Assembly (NCBI GenBank): GCA_003553565.1
Contig: PWER01000076.1
Location: forward strand, 1 to 34,427
Direction of reading: 5' to 3'
DNA: 34,427 bases
Origin: Nitriliruptoria bacterium
GTDB taxonomy: Bacteria; Actinomycetota; Nitriliruptoria; Euzebyales; Egibacteraceae
Under the pieces are notes generated by a model. That model searched no databases. It saw only the letters and a program-made list of their open reading frames with translations, and was not told the DNA's origin. A program made the translations under genes and the position numbers. Positions 1 through 6,947 of this stretch are shown here, piece after piece. The first letter of the stretch is position 1; the number at the start of each line of letters is the position of its first letter.

Positions 1-734
1 CCGCCCCGCCCCTCCACGCCGCCGATGGCGTCGTAGTCGCCCCCGGCCTCGGTGAGCGCGCGCAGGAGGTCGTGCTCGGCCGCGACCCGGTCGGGCGCGC
101 CCGAGTAGGTGGCTAGCTGGCGGCGCAGATGGTGGATCGCCTCGGGCTGGCCGGCGGCGATCTCGTCGGCCACGGTGCGCGCCAGGCCGAGCACCGCGCC
201 CTCCTCGGCGGCCAGGCGCTGCACCAGCCCCATGCGAGCGGCCTCCTCGGCCTCGACGGTGCGCCCGGTCAGCACGAGGTCCTTGGCGGTGCCAAGGCCC
301 ACGAGCCCCACGAGCTTGGCGGCCCCAACCGGATAGCCGCGCGCGGCGCCCGGGAACCGGAACGACGCGCCCGGCTCGGCCACGCGCAGGTCGCAGGCAC
401 AGGCGAGCTCCGCTCCCCCGCCGACGCACGCGCCGCTCAGCGCCGCCACGGTCGGGGTGGGGCTGGTGGCAAGGGCCTCTCCCACCGCGGTGAACAGCTC
501 CATCCACCGCACGCGTCCGGCGTGGTCCAGCGGCTCGTCGACATCAGCACCGGCGCAGAAGTCCTGTCCGGCGCCGGCGAGCACGATGACGCGCACTCCT
601 GCGTCCCCGGCGGCCTCACCGACGGCGTCGAGGAGCTCGCCGAGCAGTGCGGGGTCCAGCGCGTTGCGCTTGTCGGGCCGCTGCAGCGTCAGCAGCCGTG
701 CGCGCTCCCAGTGGGTGACAGCGACCAGCGCCAT
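1..734 (-). CDS. Enoyl-CoA hydratase/isomerase family protein (3' end outside window)
   Basis: Crotonase-fold enzyme, probably hydrating 2-enoyl-CoA in fatty-acid or branched-chain acyl-CoA breakdown in the cytosol. About 244 codons are present and no stop is reached before the window edge, so the last residues are missing. Reading from ATG at 734 I see the N-terminal strand followed by LQRPDKRNAL, the CoA-binding loop DFCAGADVDE, and the oxyanion-hole segment ALSGACVGGGAELACACDLR; the family's usual FRFPGA-like segment follows. The ATG has no Shine-Dalgarno sequence. Instead a TAGGCT box ends 7 bases upstream, which suggests a leaderless transcript. The gene follows the DUF4032 gene on the same strand with a 10-base gap. 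Family membership is firm; the exact substrate (hydratase or isomerase) is not determinable. Confidence 0.9.
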   Translation of the reverse strand, partial: MALVAVTHWERARLLTLQRPDKRNALDPALLGELLDAVGEAAGDAGVRVIVLAGAGQDFCAGADVDEPLDHAGRVRWMELFTAVGEALATSPTPTVAALSGACVGGGAELACACDLRVAEPGASFRFPGAARGYPVGAAKLVGLVGLGTAKDLVLTGRTVEAEEAARMGLVQRLAAEEGAVLGLARTVADEIAAGQPEAIHHLRRQLATYSGAPDRVAAEHDLLRALTEAGGDYDAIGGVEGRG

Positions 735-747
735 GGCCGGCAGCCTA
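735..747 (-). promoter_or_regulatory. Likely leaderless promoter -10 box of the enoyl-CoA hydratase gene
   Basis: On the minus strand the hexamer TAGGCT (747 to 742) is followed by GCCGGCC and then the ATG at 734. The 7-base spacing puts the expected start of transcription on the A of ATG, and there is no ribosome binding site. The first three bases of the box are the TAG stop codon of the upstream DUF4032 gene. No clear -35 hexamer is visible. Confidence 0.5.
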
Positions 748-2028
748 CGCGTCGGCGAGATCGGCGGCCGTGTCCTCCTCGTCGTCCTCGGCCGTCAGCA
801 GCACGCGGCGCTCGCTGGGGGCCTGGACCAGCACCCGGGCGAAGTAGTCGTCGGTGGCCTCGTAGACGCCGACGTCACGACCGACGCGCTCGGACAGGAA
901 CCACTTGTGCTCGATGATCTCGTGGAAGATCTCGACCGGCTCGAGCTTGTCGGCCTGCTCGGGGGGGATCGCCCCGACGACCGGCTCGAAGACCTGGTCC
1001 AGCCACAGGTGCGCGGCGACCTGGTCGGGCATCGACGTGCCGCTGCGCCGCTCCCGCGAGGCCTTGAAGTTGAACAGGTCGTTGAGCAGGCTGCGGGCCT
1101 GGTTCTCCTGGGCCTGCAGACCGGTCAGGGAGTGCAGGCGTCGCGAGTGGTGCCCCGGCTCGGCGACCACCGCGCGCATCCGCAGCCGCCCGTCGTCGCC
1201 CTGGCCGACGAACTCCATCTCCTCGACGTCGAAGCCCAGCTCGTTGAGGCGCCGCACGCGCTGATTGATCTTGTAGCGCTCGTCGGGCGCGATCTCCTCG
1301 ACGTCGGTGAGCTCGGCCCAGATGCGCGCATAGCGGCGACGGATCTCGCTGGCGAGCTCGACCGGGTCGGGGCCGGTGTCGAGCCCGAGCTCGGCCTGGA
1401 GGTCGAGCAGGCCGCCGGCGACGTTCTCCTCGGTGATGGCGAGGTCGTTCTCGCGCTGCCCCCTGGTGAGCTCGTTGTGCCACTCGCCGGTCTCGACGTC
1501 GACGACGTAGGCCGTCAACGCCCCGGCGTCGCGGCGGAACAGCACGTTGTTCAGCGAGCAGTCGCCCCAGGCGAAGCCGGTCAGGTGCAGCCGTGCCAGC
1601 AGCATCGCCAGCGCGTCGAGGAGGCGCTCGGTGAGCCAGCGGTCGTCGAGCTCCCCGCGGCGCCGCTGGTGCAGGAACACCGTGCGGTAGGGCAGCGAGT
1701 AGTCGAGGAAGCGAGTGATGAGCACGTCGTCGAGGCCGCGGCGCTCGACCACCCCCACCGCCTCGACCACCGGGATGGCCTCGAGGTGCAGGCGGCGCAG
1801 CAGGCTGAACTCCCGCTGGGCGAGGCGGCTCGGCAGCTCCTTCAGGGCGTACAGCGAGCCCCGGTAGTCCACGAACACCACGACGTGGCGGTGCACGCCC
1901 CGGGCGACCTCGACCAGGCGCCCGCCCTCCCACTCGTCCAGCGGCAGGGACCAGGGCAGGTCGAGGAAGTCGGGATGCTCGGGCCGGGTGCGAAGCCGCA
2001 GGCCCTCGGTCGTGCTCGCTGCGCTCAT
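745..2028 (-). CDS. DUF4032 domain protein, kinase-like (LPS-kinase/Kdo-WaaP type fold)
   Basis: A 427-residue cytosolic protein of the actinobacterial DUF4032 family, often described as lipopolysaccharide-kinase-like; its substrate is unknown. The N-terminal half carries kinase-type elements: ALKELPSR with Lys63 (ATP-binding lysine), the catalytic-loop-like WGDCSLNNVLF (Asp156, Asn161), and YVVDVETGE with Asp177 in the DFG-like position. The C-terminal half, about residues 250 to 410, is the DUF4032 region (INQRVRRLNELGFDVEEMEF, then HKWFLSERVGRDVG). The tail is acidic. I chose ATG 2028 because GGGAGG lies about 8 bases upstream; the reading frame is open further upstream but that part is low-complexity and not conserved-looking. 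It is transcribed away from phoU. Family assignment is strong; kinase activity is inferred. Confidence 0.85.
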   Translation of the reverse strand: MSAASTTEGLRLRTRPEHPDFLDLPWSLPLDEWEGGRLVEVARGVHRHVVVFVDYRGSLYALKELPSRLAQREFSLLRRLHLEAIPVVEAVGVVERRGLDDVLITRFLDYSLPYRTVFLHQRRRGELDDRWLTERLLDALAMLLARLHLTGFAWGDCSLNNVLFRRDAGALTAYVVDVETGEWHNELTRGQRENDLAITEENVAGGLLDLQAELGLDTGPDPVELASEIRRRYARIWAELTDVEEIAPDERYKINQRVRRLNELGFDVEEMEFVGQGDDGRLRMRAVVAEPGHHSRRLHSLTGLQAQENQARSLLNDLFNFKASRERRSGTSMPDQVAAHLWLDQVFEPVVGAIPPEQADKLEPVEIFHEIIEHKWFLSERVGRDVGVYEATDDYFARVLVQAPSERRVLLTAEDDEEDTAADLADA

Positions 2029-2192
2029 CGAAGCTCCCTCCCACCGGGGGACGCCTGCCCGTGGCGCCCTCGCCGCGGCCACCCAGGCAGGCGGCGCCGG
2101 CGGGCTGCGGTCGTGGGATCGCTGTGCCTGGCAGGGCCCGCGCGGGAGATGCGGCACACTGGGGTCACGCTGGGGCGTCTGAGGGTGATGGT

Positions 2193-2903
2193 ATGAGCCA
2201 GGACGAGGATCCGCTGGAACGGCTGGTGCCACCGCGGACCGGCGACAGCAGCGCCCGGGCCGAGTTCCAGCGTCAGCTGGACGGGCTCGAGCAGCAGCTC
2301 ATCGCCCTGGCCGAGGGCATCGCCGAGGGCATCGAGCCCCTGACCACCGCGTTCCTGGACGCCGACGAGGACGTGGCCGGGGACTGGGCCGATCAGGACC
2401 GCCAGATCGCCGAGGGCTGCGAGCAGCTCGAGGAGGCCTGCTACCTGCTGCTGGCGCGTCAGAGCCCTGTGGCCACCGATCTGCGCCGGGTCGTCGCCAC
2501 CCTGCGCTGCACCGCCGAGATGCGGCGCTCCTCCAACCTGCTGCGCCACGTGGCGTCCTCCCTGACGTGGGTGCACCCGCCGTCGCTGCCCGAGTCGGTC
2601 CGCGAGGTGGTGGGCCAGCTCGGCGCGACCGCCGCGCACATCTACCGCGGCGCGGTGCACGCCTGGCGCGAGCAGGACAGCTTCGCCGCGGTGGAGCTGC
2701 AGGACGCCGACGATCAGGCCGACCTGCTGCAGAAGGTGCTGCTCACCGAGATCTACACCGGGGAGCAGTCGGTCGAGGAGTCGGTGAGCCTCGCGCTGAT
2801 CGCCCGCTACTACGAGCGCGTGGCCGACCACGGCGTCGAGCTGGCGCGCGCGGTCAGCTACGTGGTCACCGGCGAGCGCCTGTCGGGCGCCCCGAACGAC
2901 TGA
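2193..2903 (+). CDS. phoU: PhoU domain protein, phosphate-signalling regulator
   Basis: A 236-residue all-helical protein with two PhoU repeats. Each repeat normally ends in an acidic/arginine metal-binding motif: here RQSPVATDLRRVVATLRC with AEMRRSSNLL (about residues 87 to 117) and IARYYERVADHGVELARAV (about 204 to 222). PhoU proteins couple the Pst phosphate transporter to the PhoR/SenX3-type kinase and dampen phosphate-starvation signalling. The second repeat keeps the canonical ERVADH; the first has RRSSN where ERIGD is usual, so its metal site is degenerate. ATG 2193 is preceded by GAGGG at 2181-2185. No pst genes or PhoR are in the window. A weak -10-like CACACT lies at 2155-2160. Length matches the family. 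Confidence 0.88.
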   Translation: MSQDEDPLERLVPPRTGDSSARAEFQRQLDGLEQQLIALAEGIAEGIEPLTTAFLDADEDVAGDWADQDRQIAEGCEQLEEACYLLLARQSPVATDLRRVVATLRCTAEMRRSSNLLRHVASSLTWVHPPSLPESVREVVGQLGATAAHIYRGAVHAWREQDSFAAVELQDADDQADLLQKVLLTEIYTGEQSVEESVSLALIARYYERVADHGVELARAVSYVVTGERLSGAPND

Positions 2904-2937
2904 GCGGAGCCGTGCTCCACTGAGCGGAGCCGTGCTC
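2901..2937 (+). repeat. Tandem duplication, 20-bp period, at the end of phoU
   Basis: TGAGCGGAGCCGTGCTC occurs at 2901-2917 and again at 2921-2937. The first copy begins with the phoU stop codon and the second copy runs into the left arm of the large palindrome at 2930-2965. This looks like a local slippage duplication of the terminator edge. Confidence 0.75.
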
Positions 2938-2965
2938 GCGGGCGGCGCGCCGCCCGCGAGCACGG
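2930..2965. terminator. Perfect 36-bp palindrome, bidirectional terminator between phoU and phoH
   Basis: Two 18-base arms, CCGTGCTCGCGGGCGGCG and its exact reverse complement, abut with no spacer. The element sits 27 bp after the phoU stop and 5 bp before the phoH stop, exactly where a shared terminator for convergent genes is expected. There is no T-tract on either side, as is common for GC-rich actinobacterial terminators. The first base of the second half is 2948. Confidence 0.75.
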
Positions 2966-2969
2966 CGGG

Positions 2970-4286
2970 TCAGCGCCCGGCGTCCAGCGGGCGGCCCTCC
3001 AGCAGCTGCCCGACCAGCGAGGCGATGGGTGAGCGCTCGGACTTCGTCAGGCTGACGTGGGCGAACAGCGGATGGCCGGCGAGGTCCTCGATGACCGAGG
3101 CCACCCCGTCGTGGCGGCCCACGCGCAGGTTGTCGCGCTGCGCGAGGTCGTGGGTGAGCACCACGCGGCTGGCGGCGCCGAGCCGGCTCAGCGCCGTGAG
3201 GAGCACGCCGCGCTCCAGGTTCTGGGCCTCGTCGACGATGACGTAGGCGCCGCTCAGGGTGCGGCCGCGGATGTGGGTGAGCGGCTGGACCTCCAGCAGG
3301 CCGCGGCCGTGCACCTCGTCGATGACCGCCTGGGAGGCGAACGACTCGAGCGCGTCGCCGACCGCGCCCGCCCACGGCTGCATCTTCTCGTCCTCGGTGC
3401 CGGGCAGGTAGCCCAGCGTCTCGCCGCCGACCGGGTGCAGCGGGCGGAACACGATCACCTTGCGGTAGGCCTGCTGCTCGAGGACCGCCTCCAGGCCGGC
3501 GGCCAGCGCCAGGACGCTCTTGCCGGTGCCAGCCGGGCCGCCGAGGCTGACGATGCCGACCGTGTCGTCGCGCAGCAGCTCCAGCGCCAGGCGCTGCTCG
3601 GCGCTGCGCCCGCGCAGCCCCAGGGCCGTGCGGTCACCGCGGACCAGGTGCACCCGCTTGTCGGTGCCCACGCGCGCCAGCGCCGACTGCCCGGCGGCGT
3701 CCACGACCAGGCCGGTGTGCACCGGCAGGTCGCGCGCCTCGTCGAGGTCCACGACCTGCTCGGCGTAGAGGCGGTCGACGACCTCGCCGGCCACCTCGAG
3801 GTGGGTCACCGAGGGCCACTCGCCGGAGGCGGCCTCCTCGTTGCGGTAGGGCTCGGCGCGCAGCGCGCACAGGCTGGCACGCAGCCGCAGGGGCAGGTCC
3901 TTGGTCACCAGCACCACGTCGTGGCCGTCGTCGCGCAGGCTCGCGGCCACGCTCAGGATGCGCGCGTCGGCGTCGTCGCCGCGCAGCCCCGCCGGCAGGA
4001 CGGCCGCGTCGACGTGGTTGAGCTCCACGCGCAGGGTGCCGCCGCGGTCGGTGACGGGCACGGGCTCCAGCAACGATCCGTGGGTGGTGCGCAGCTCCTC
4101 GAGGTCGCGCAGGGCGGTGCGCGCAGCCCAGCCGAGCTGGGGGTGGTCGCGCTTGCGCTCGAGCTCTGACAGCACCACCACCGGCAGCACCACCGCGTGC
4201 TCGTCGAAGCGACGCAGCGCATGGGGGTCGGCCAGGACGACCGAGGTGTCCAGCACGTAGGTGGTCACGGCGCTGCTGACGGGCAT
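2970..4286 (-). CDS. PIN domain - PhoH ATPase fusion (PhoH2-type)
   Basis: A 438-residue cytosolic protein joining an N-terminal PIN ribonuclease domain (about 8-140) to a PhoH-like P-loop ATPase/RNA-helicase domain (about 220-430). The PIN domain starts [12 protein letters not shown] (Asp13) and has further acidic residues at SELERK (Glu41), GDDADARIL (Asp107) and VTKD (Asp130). The PhoH part has Walker [10 protein letters not shown] (249-257), [17 protein letters not shown], Walker B VIVDEAQ (349-355) and the C-terminal [12 protein letters not shown] motif. PhoH2 proteins of this architecture are described as RNA-unwinding and RNA-cleaving; that activity is inferred here. The start at ATG 4286 has AGGAGG about 8 bases upstream. 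Many actinobacteria carry a copy outside any toxin-antitoxin pair, as seems true here: no small antitoxin gene precedes it. Confidence 0.9.
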   Translation of the reverse strand: MPVSSAVTTYVLDTSVVLADPHALRRFDEHAVVLPVVVLSELERKRDHPQLGWAARTALRDLEELRTTHGSLLEPVPVTDRGGTLRVELNHVDAAVLPAGLRGDDADARILSVAASLRDDGHDVVLVTKDLPLRLRASLCALRAEPYRNEEAASGEWPSVTHLEVAGEVVDRLYAEQVVDLDEARDLPVHTGLVVDAAGQSALARVGTDKRVHLVRGDRTALGLRGRSAEQRLALELLRDDTVGIVSLGGPAGTGKSVLALAAGLEAVLEQQAYRKVIVFRPLHPVGGETLGYLPGTEDEKMQPWAGAVGDALESFASQAVIDEVHGRGLLEVQPLTHIRGRTLSGAYVIVDEAQNLERGVLLTALSRLGAASRVVLTHDLAQRDNLRVGRHDGVASVIEDLAGHPLFAHVSLTKSERSPIASLVGQLLEGRPLDAGR

Positions 4287-4380
4287 GGCAGACCTCCTCG
4301 GGCACCGCGCGGGTGCCGATCGACCGACGGGAAGCGGACGCGCCGCTGCGGCCGGGAGGTGAGGTGCTCGGTGGCCGGCA

Positions 4381-4406
4381 GCGTGCGCATCGCACGCTTG
4401 ACGGTA
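4381..4406 (-). promoter_or_regulatory. Candidate phoH promoter with a 7-bp inverted repeat just downstream
   Basis: On the minus strand TACCGT (4406 to 4401) fits the TANNNT -10 pattern. The inverted repeat GCGTGCG-CAT-CGCACGC follows at 4397 to 4381, at and just past the expected transcription start. It may be an operator or a leader hairpin in an about 108-base 5' untranslated region. Only sequence pattern supports this. Confidence 0.35.
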
Positions 4407-4446
4407 GCCGCCGGCGACGCCGCGGCGAAGCACGCCCGGCGCCTGC

Positions 4447-4497
4447 GCGGCAGCGGCCCCAACGCGGCAGCGGCCCCAACGCGGCAGCGGCCCCAGC
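4447..4497. repeat. Three tandem copies of a 17-bp unit
   Basis: GCGGCAGCGGCCCCAAC is repeated at 4447-4463 and 4464-4480, with a third, one-base-different copy at 4481-4497. It lies in the 274-bp gap between the phoH start and the cis-prenyltransferase stop. I see no ORF, RNA gene or terminator stem associated with it. Confidence 0.85.
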
Positions 4498-4560
4498 GCG
4501 CCCGCACAGCCCAGCCCCTAACCCCGCGCCCGCAGCCTCAGCCGCCCCCAGGACGCCCGG

Positions 4561-5334
4561 TCAGCGGCCGTAGCGGCGGTGGCGCGAGGCGTAGTCGCGC
4601 AGCGCCCGCAGGAAGTCGACCTTGCGAAAGGCCGGCCAGTGGGCCTCGGCGAAGTGGAACTCGCTGTGGACCGACTGCCACAGCAGGAACCCCGACAGGC
4701 GGATCTCGCCCGAGGTGCGGATGATCAGGTCCGGGTCGGGGGTGTCGGCGGTGTACAGGTGGGCGCTGATCTCCTCGGGGGTCAGCTCGGCGACGACCCG
4801 GTCGAGGTCGTGGCCCTGGGCGGCGCGCTCGGACAGCAGGCGGCGCAGCGCCTCGGTGATCTCCTCGCGGCCGCCGTAGCCCACCGCGATCTGCACGTGC
4901 AGCCCGTCGCGACCGCGGGTGGCCTCCTCGGCATCCTTCAGCGCCTCGCGCAGCACCTCGGGCAGCGCGTCCGCGGCGCCCACGGCGGTCAGGCGCAGCC
5001 CGCGGCGCGCGTGGGCGGGATCGCTGGCCAGGCCGCGGACGGTCTCGGCGATGATGGTGCACAGCGCACCGAGCTCGCCGGCGTCGCGGCGCAGGTTGTC
5101 GGTGGACAGCAGCCACAGGGTCAGGTGGGGGATGCCGAGCTCGTAGCACCAGGCGACCAGCTCGTCGATCTTGCGCGCGCCCTGGCGGTGCCCGGCGCTG
5201 GCGTCACCCAGCCCGCGCTCGCGGGCGTAGCGGCGGTTGCCGTCGAGGATCACACCGACATGGCACGGTCGGGGCCGCCCGCGCAGCTGGCGGGCGAGGC
5301 GACGCTCGTAGAGCCGGTACAGCACGGTGCGCAT
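4561..5334 (-). CDS. uppS: cis-Prenyltransferase (isoprenyl / undecaprenyl diphosphate synthase family)
   Basis: A 257-residue enzyme that adds isopentenyl diphosphate units in cis to an allylic diphosphate; the product is the polyprenyl carrier for cell-wall synthesis or a shorter Z-prenyl precursor. Signatures in order: CHVGVILDGNRRYARERGL (the catalytic Asp of DGN, about residue 31), the H-x-x-GA segment AGHRQGARKIDELVAWC, LTLWLLSTDNLRR, and the C-terminal RTSGEIRLSGFLLWQSV with the expected HSEFHF-AEAHWPAF. The DGNRR variant in place of DGNGR is frequent in actinobacterial paralogues, so whether the chain is long or short is undecided. I used ATG 5334; no Shine-Dalgarno sequence precedes it, but TACGCT at 5350 to 5345 is a -10-like box 10 bases upstream, suggesting a near-leaderless message. 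Confidence 0.9.
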   Translation of the reverse strand: MRTVLYRLYERRLARQLRGRPRPCHVGVILDGNRRYARERGLGDASAGHRQGARKIDELVAWCYELGIPHLTLWLLSTDNLRRDAGELGALCTIIAETVRGLASDPAHARRGLRLTAVGAADALPEVLREALKDAEEATRGRDGLHVQIAVGYGGREEITEALRRLLSERAAQGHDLDRVVAELTPEEISAHLYTADTPDPDLIIRTSGEIRLSGFLLWQSVHSEFHFAEAHWPAFRKVDFLRALRDYASRHRRYGR

Positions 5335-5344
5335 CAGGACCGGC

Positions 5345-5350
5345 AGCGTA
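5345..5350 (-). promoter_or_regulatory. -10-like box of the cis-prenyltransferase gene
   Basis: Minus-strand TACGCT followed by GCCGGTCCTG and the ATG at 5334. The box plus downstream GCCG resembles those of arcA, greA and the enoyl-CoA hydratase gene. Confidence 0.4.
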
Positions 5351-5426
5351 GGCCACGCAGCCAGCCCCCGACGACCCGGCCCGACGACCCGCCCCGCCAC
5401 CCGCCCGGCGACCCGCCCAGGGCGCG

Positions 5427-6284
5427 TCAGCGCACGAAGCGGCTGGTGGTGTTGTCGGCCAGCACCTTGCCGCCGGTCTGGCAGGCGGCGCAGTAGTGGA
5501 TCGTGTAGTCGCGGTAGGCCACCTCGCGCACCACGTCGCCGCAGGCCGGGCACGGCTGCCCCGTGCGGCCGTGGACCCGCGTGGGCCGCTCGGCGGCCGG
5601 GCCGAGAGCGTCGCGCTCGCGCTCGACGGCGAGGTCGTCGGCGATCGCCTCTGCCAGCACCGCAGCGAGGCGGCTCGTCGCAGCCGCATCCAACCGGTCG
5701 GTGCGAGCGAACGGTGACAGGCCGGCGCGGTGGCAGACCTCGTTGGCCAGGCGACGCCCGATGCCGGCGAGGACGCGCTGGTCGCGCAGCACGGTGTGCA
5801 CGCGGCCGGTCTGGCCCTCCAGGCGCGCCGCCAGGTCGTCGCGTGCCAGCCGGTCGGCGTCGGGGCCGAGACCGACCAGCGGCTCGGCGGTCTCGGGGTC
5901 GCCGCGGTGCAGCCATACGCCGGCGCGACGCTCGGTGCCCGCCTCGGTGAGCAGCAGGGCGTCGCGATCGGTGAAGCGCCAGCGCCACAGCCCGCCGCGG
6001 GGCCGGCGCGCCAGCTTGGCGTCGCGGCGCAGCCGCCCGCCCTGCATGAGGTGGACCACGAAGGTGAGGTCGCACGCCGCGTCCGCCTCGGTGCGCACGC
6101 GCAGCAGCAGGTGCTTGCCGCGGCGCTCGACGGCGGCCAGCACCCCGTCGTGGGCGGCCTCGGGCGGGGGGTCCACGGTCTTGAGCGCGGTGAACGACAG
6201 CGGCTCGGTGCGCTCCAGACGCGCCTCGGCCCAGCCGGCGTGCAGGCGCTCGGCGTGGGCGGTGAGCTCGGGCAGCTCTGGCAT
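5427..6284 (-). CDS. Fpg/Nei family DNA glycosylase
   Basis: A 285-residue base-excision-repair enzyme that removes oxidised bases and nicks the abasic site. The N-terminus MPELPEL is diagnostic: Pro2 becomes the catalytic N-terminal nucleophile and Glu3 assists, which is why the start must be ATG 6284 and not the adjoining ATG 6287. Further on come the helix-two-turn-helix region VLAGIGRRLANEVCHRAGLSPF and a C-terminal zinc finger CPAC-N16-CAAC, followed by QTGGKVLADNTTSRFVR. The usual GIGN asparagine is replaced by arginine (GIGRR) and the finger lacks the classic arginine loop, so this is the actinobacterial Fpg/Nei-like subgroup; substrate range is uncertain. About 92 bases separate it from the downstream cis-prenyltransferase gene. 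Confidence 0.9.
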   Translation of the reverse strand: MPELPELTAHAERLHAGWAEARLERTEPLSFTALKTVDPPPEAAHDGVLAAVERRGKHLLLRVRTEADAACDLTFVVHLMQGGRLRRDAKLARRPRGGLWRWRFTDRDALLLTEAGTERRAGVWLHRGDPETAEPLVGLGPDADRLARDDLAARLEGQTGRVHTVLRDQRVLAGIGRRLANEVCHRAGLSPFARTDRLDAAATSRLAAVLAEAIADDLAVERERDALGPAAERPTRVHGRTGQPCPACGDVVREVAYRDYTIHYCAACQTGGKVLADNTTSRFVR

Positions 6285-6334
6285 CATCGCCGATGTGCCC
6301 ACCGGCAGCGCCGCTCATGCCCCGAAGGGCTCGC

Positions 6335-6340
6335 TACACT
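6335..6340 (+). promoter_or_regulatory. -10-like box of greA
   Basis: TACACT followed by GCCGG, within the divergent region between the glycosylase gene and greA. It would give a leader of about 58 bases. No convincing -35 hexamer is visible. Confidence 0.45.
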
Positions 6341-6404
6341 GCCGGTTCTGTTGCGGAGCGTCCGATCTCACACCCGTGAGCCCACGATCTTCGAGGGGTC
6401 GTCT

Positions 6405-6878
6405 GTGACCGACACCGACACCGTCTGGCTGAGCCGCGAAGCCTACGACCGGCTCGTCGCCGAGCTGGAGCACCTCAAGAGCGAGGGTCGCGCGGAGGCG
6501 TCCGAGGCGATCGAGCGGGCACGCGAGCACGGCGACATCAGCGAGAACGCCGAGTACGAGGTCGCCAAGGAGGAGCAGGGCAAGCTCGAGTCGCGCATCC
6601 GCGAGATCGAGCGCACCCTCGCTCGCGCCACCGTGGGCGAGACCGAGGCCGGCGACACGGTGTCGCTGGGCAACCTCGTCACGATCGTCGACGAGGACGG
6701 CGAGGAGCTCCAGGTCGTCATCGCCGACCGCGAGGACAAGTTCCCCGGACTGACCAGCGTCAGCCCGCAGTCGCCGCTGGGCGGCGCGCTGCTCGGGCGC
6801 ACCCTGCACGACGAGGTGCGCTACCACGCGCCGGCGGGCGAGCTGACGGTGACGATCACCGCGATCGACACGCCCTAG
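6405..6878 (+). CDS. greA: Transcription elongation factor GreA
   Basis: A 157-residue protein, the standard GreA length. It binds the RNA polymerase secondary channel and stimulates cleavage of backtracked RNA. The N-terminal coiled coil (about 5-78) contains the acidic tip EHGDISENAEYEVAKEEQ, and the C-terminal FKBP-like domain holds VTIVDEDGEELQVV and SPLGGALLGRTLHDEV. The GTG start at 6405 is preceded by GAGGGG with 6 intervening bases; the reading frame is open much further upstream but without protein-like sequence. It converges on arcA. Confidence 0.95.
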   Translation: MTDTDTVWLSREAYDRLVAELEHLKSEGRAEASEAIERAREHGDISENAEYEVAKEEQGKLESRIREIERTLARATVGETEAGDTVSLGNLVTIVDEDGEELQVVIADREDKFPGLTSVSPQSPLGGALLGRTLHDEVRYHAPAGELTVTITAIDTP

Positions 6879-6896
6879 GCGCCGCGGACGCCCACT

Positions 6897-6945
6897 GGCG
6901 CCGAGCGCGGCCGAGTCGGAGCGAGCCCGACCGCGCACCGGCGCC
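6897..6945. terminator. Candidate bidirectional terminator between greA and arcA
   Basis: GGCGCC-GA-GCGCGG at 6897-6910 can pair with CCGCGC-ACC-GGCGCC at 6931-6945, two 6-bp stems separated by a small internal loop, with a further TCGG/CCGA pairing inside. It occupies the gap between two convergent genes. Confidence 0.5.
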
Positions 6946-6947
6946 TC

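Noticed and set aside
2970-4286. PIN-PhoH as part of a toxin-antitoxin pair
   Set aside because: No small antitoxin-like ORF with a ribosome site was found in the 274 bp upstream.
6285-6287. ATG 6287 as start of the Fpg/Nei glycosylase
   Set aside because: The catalytic proline must follow the initiating Met directly, which is satisfied only by ATG 6284.
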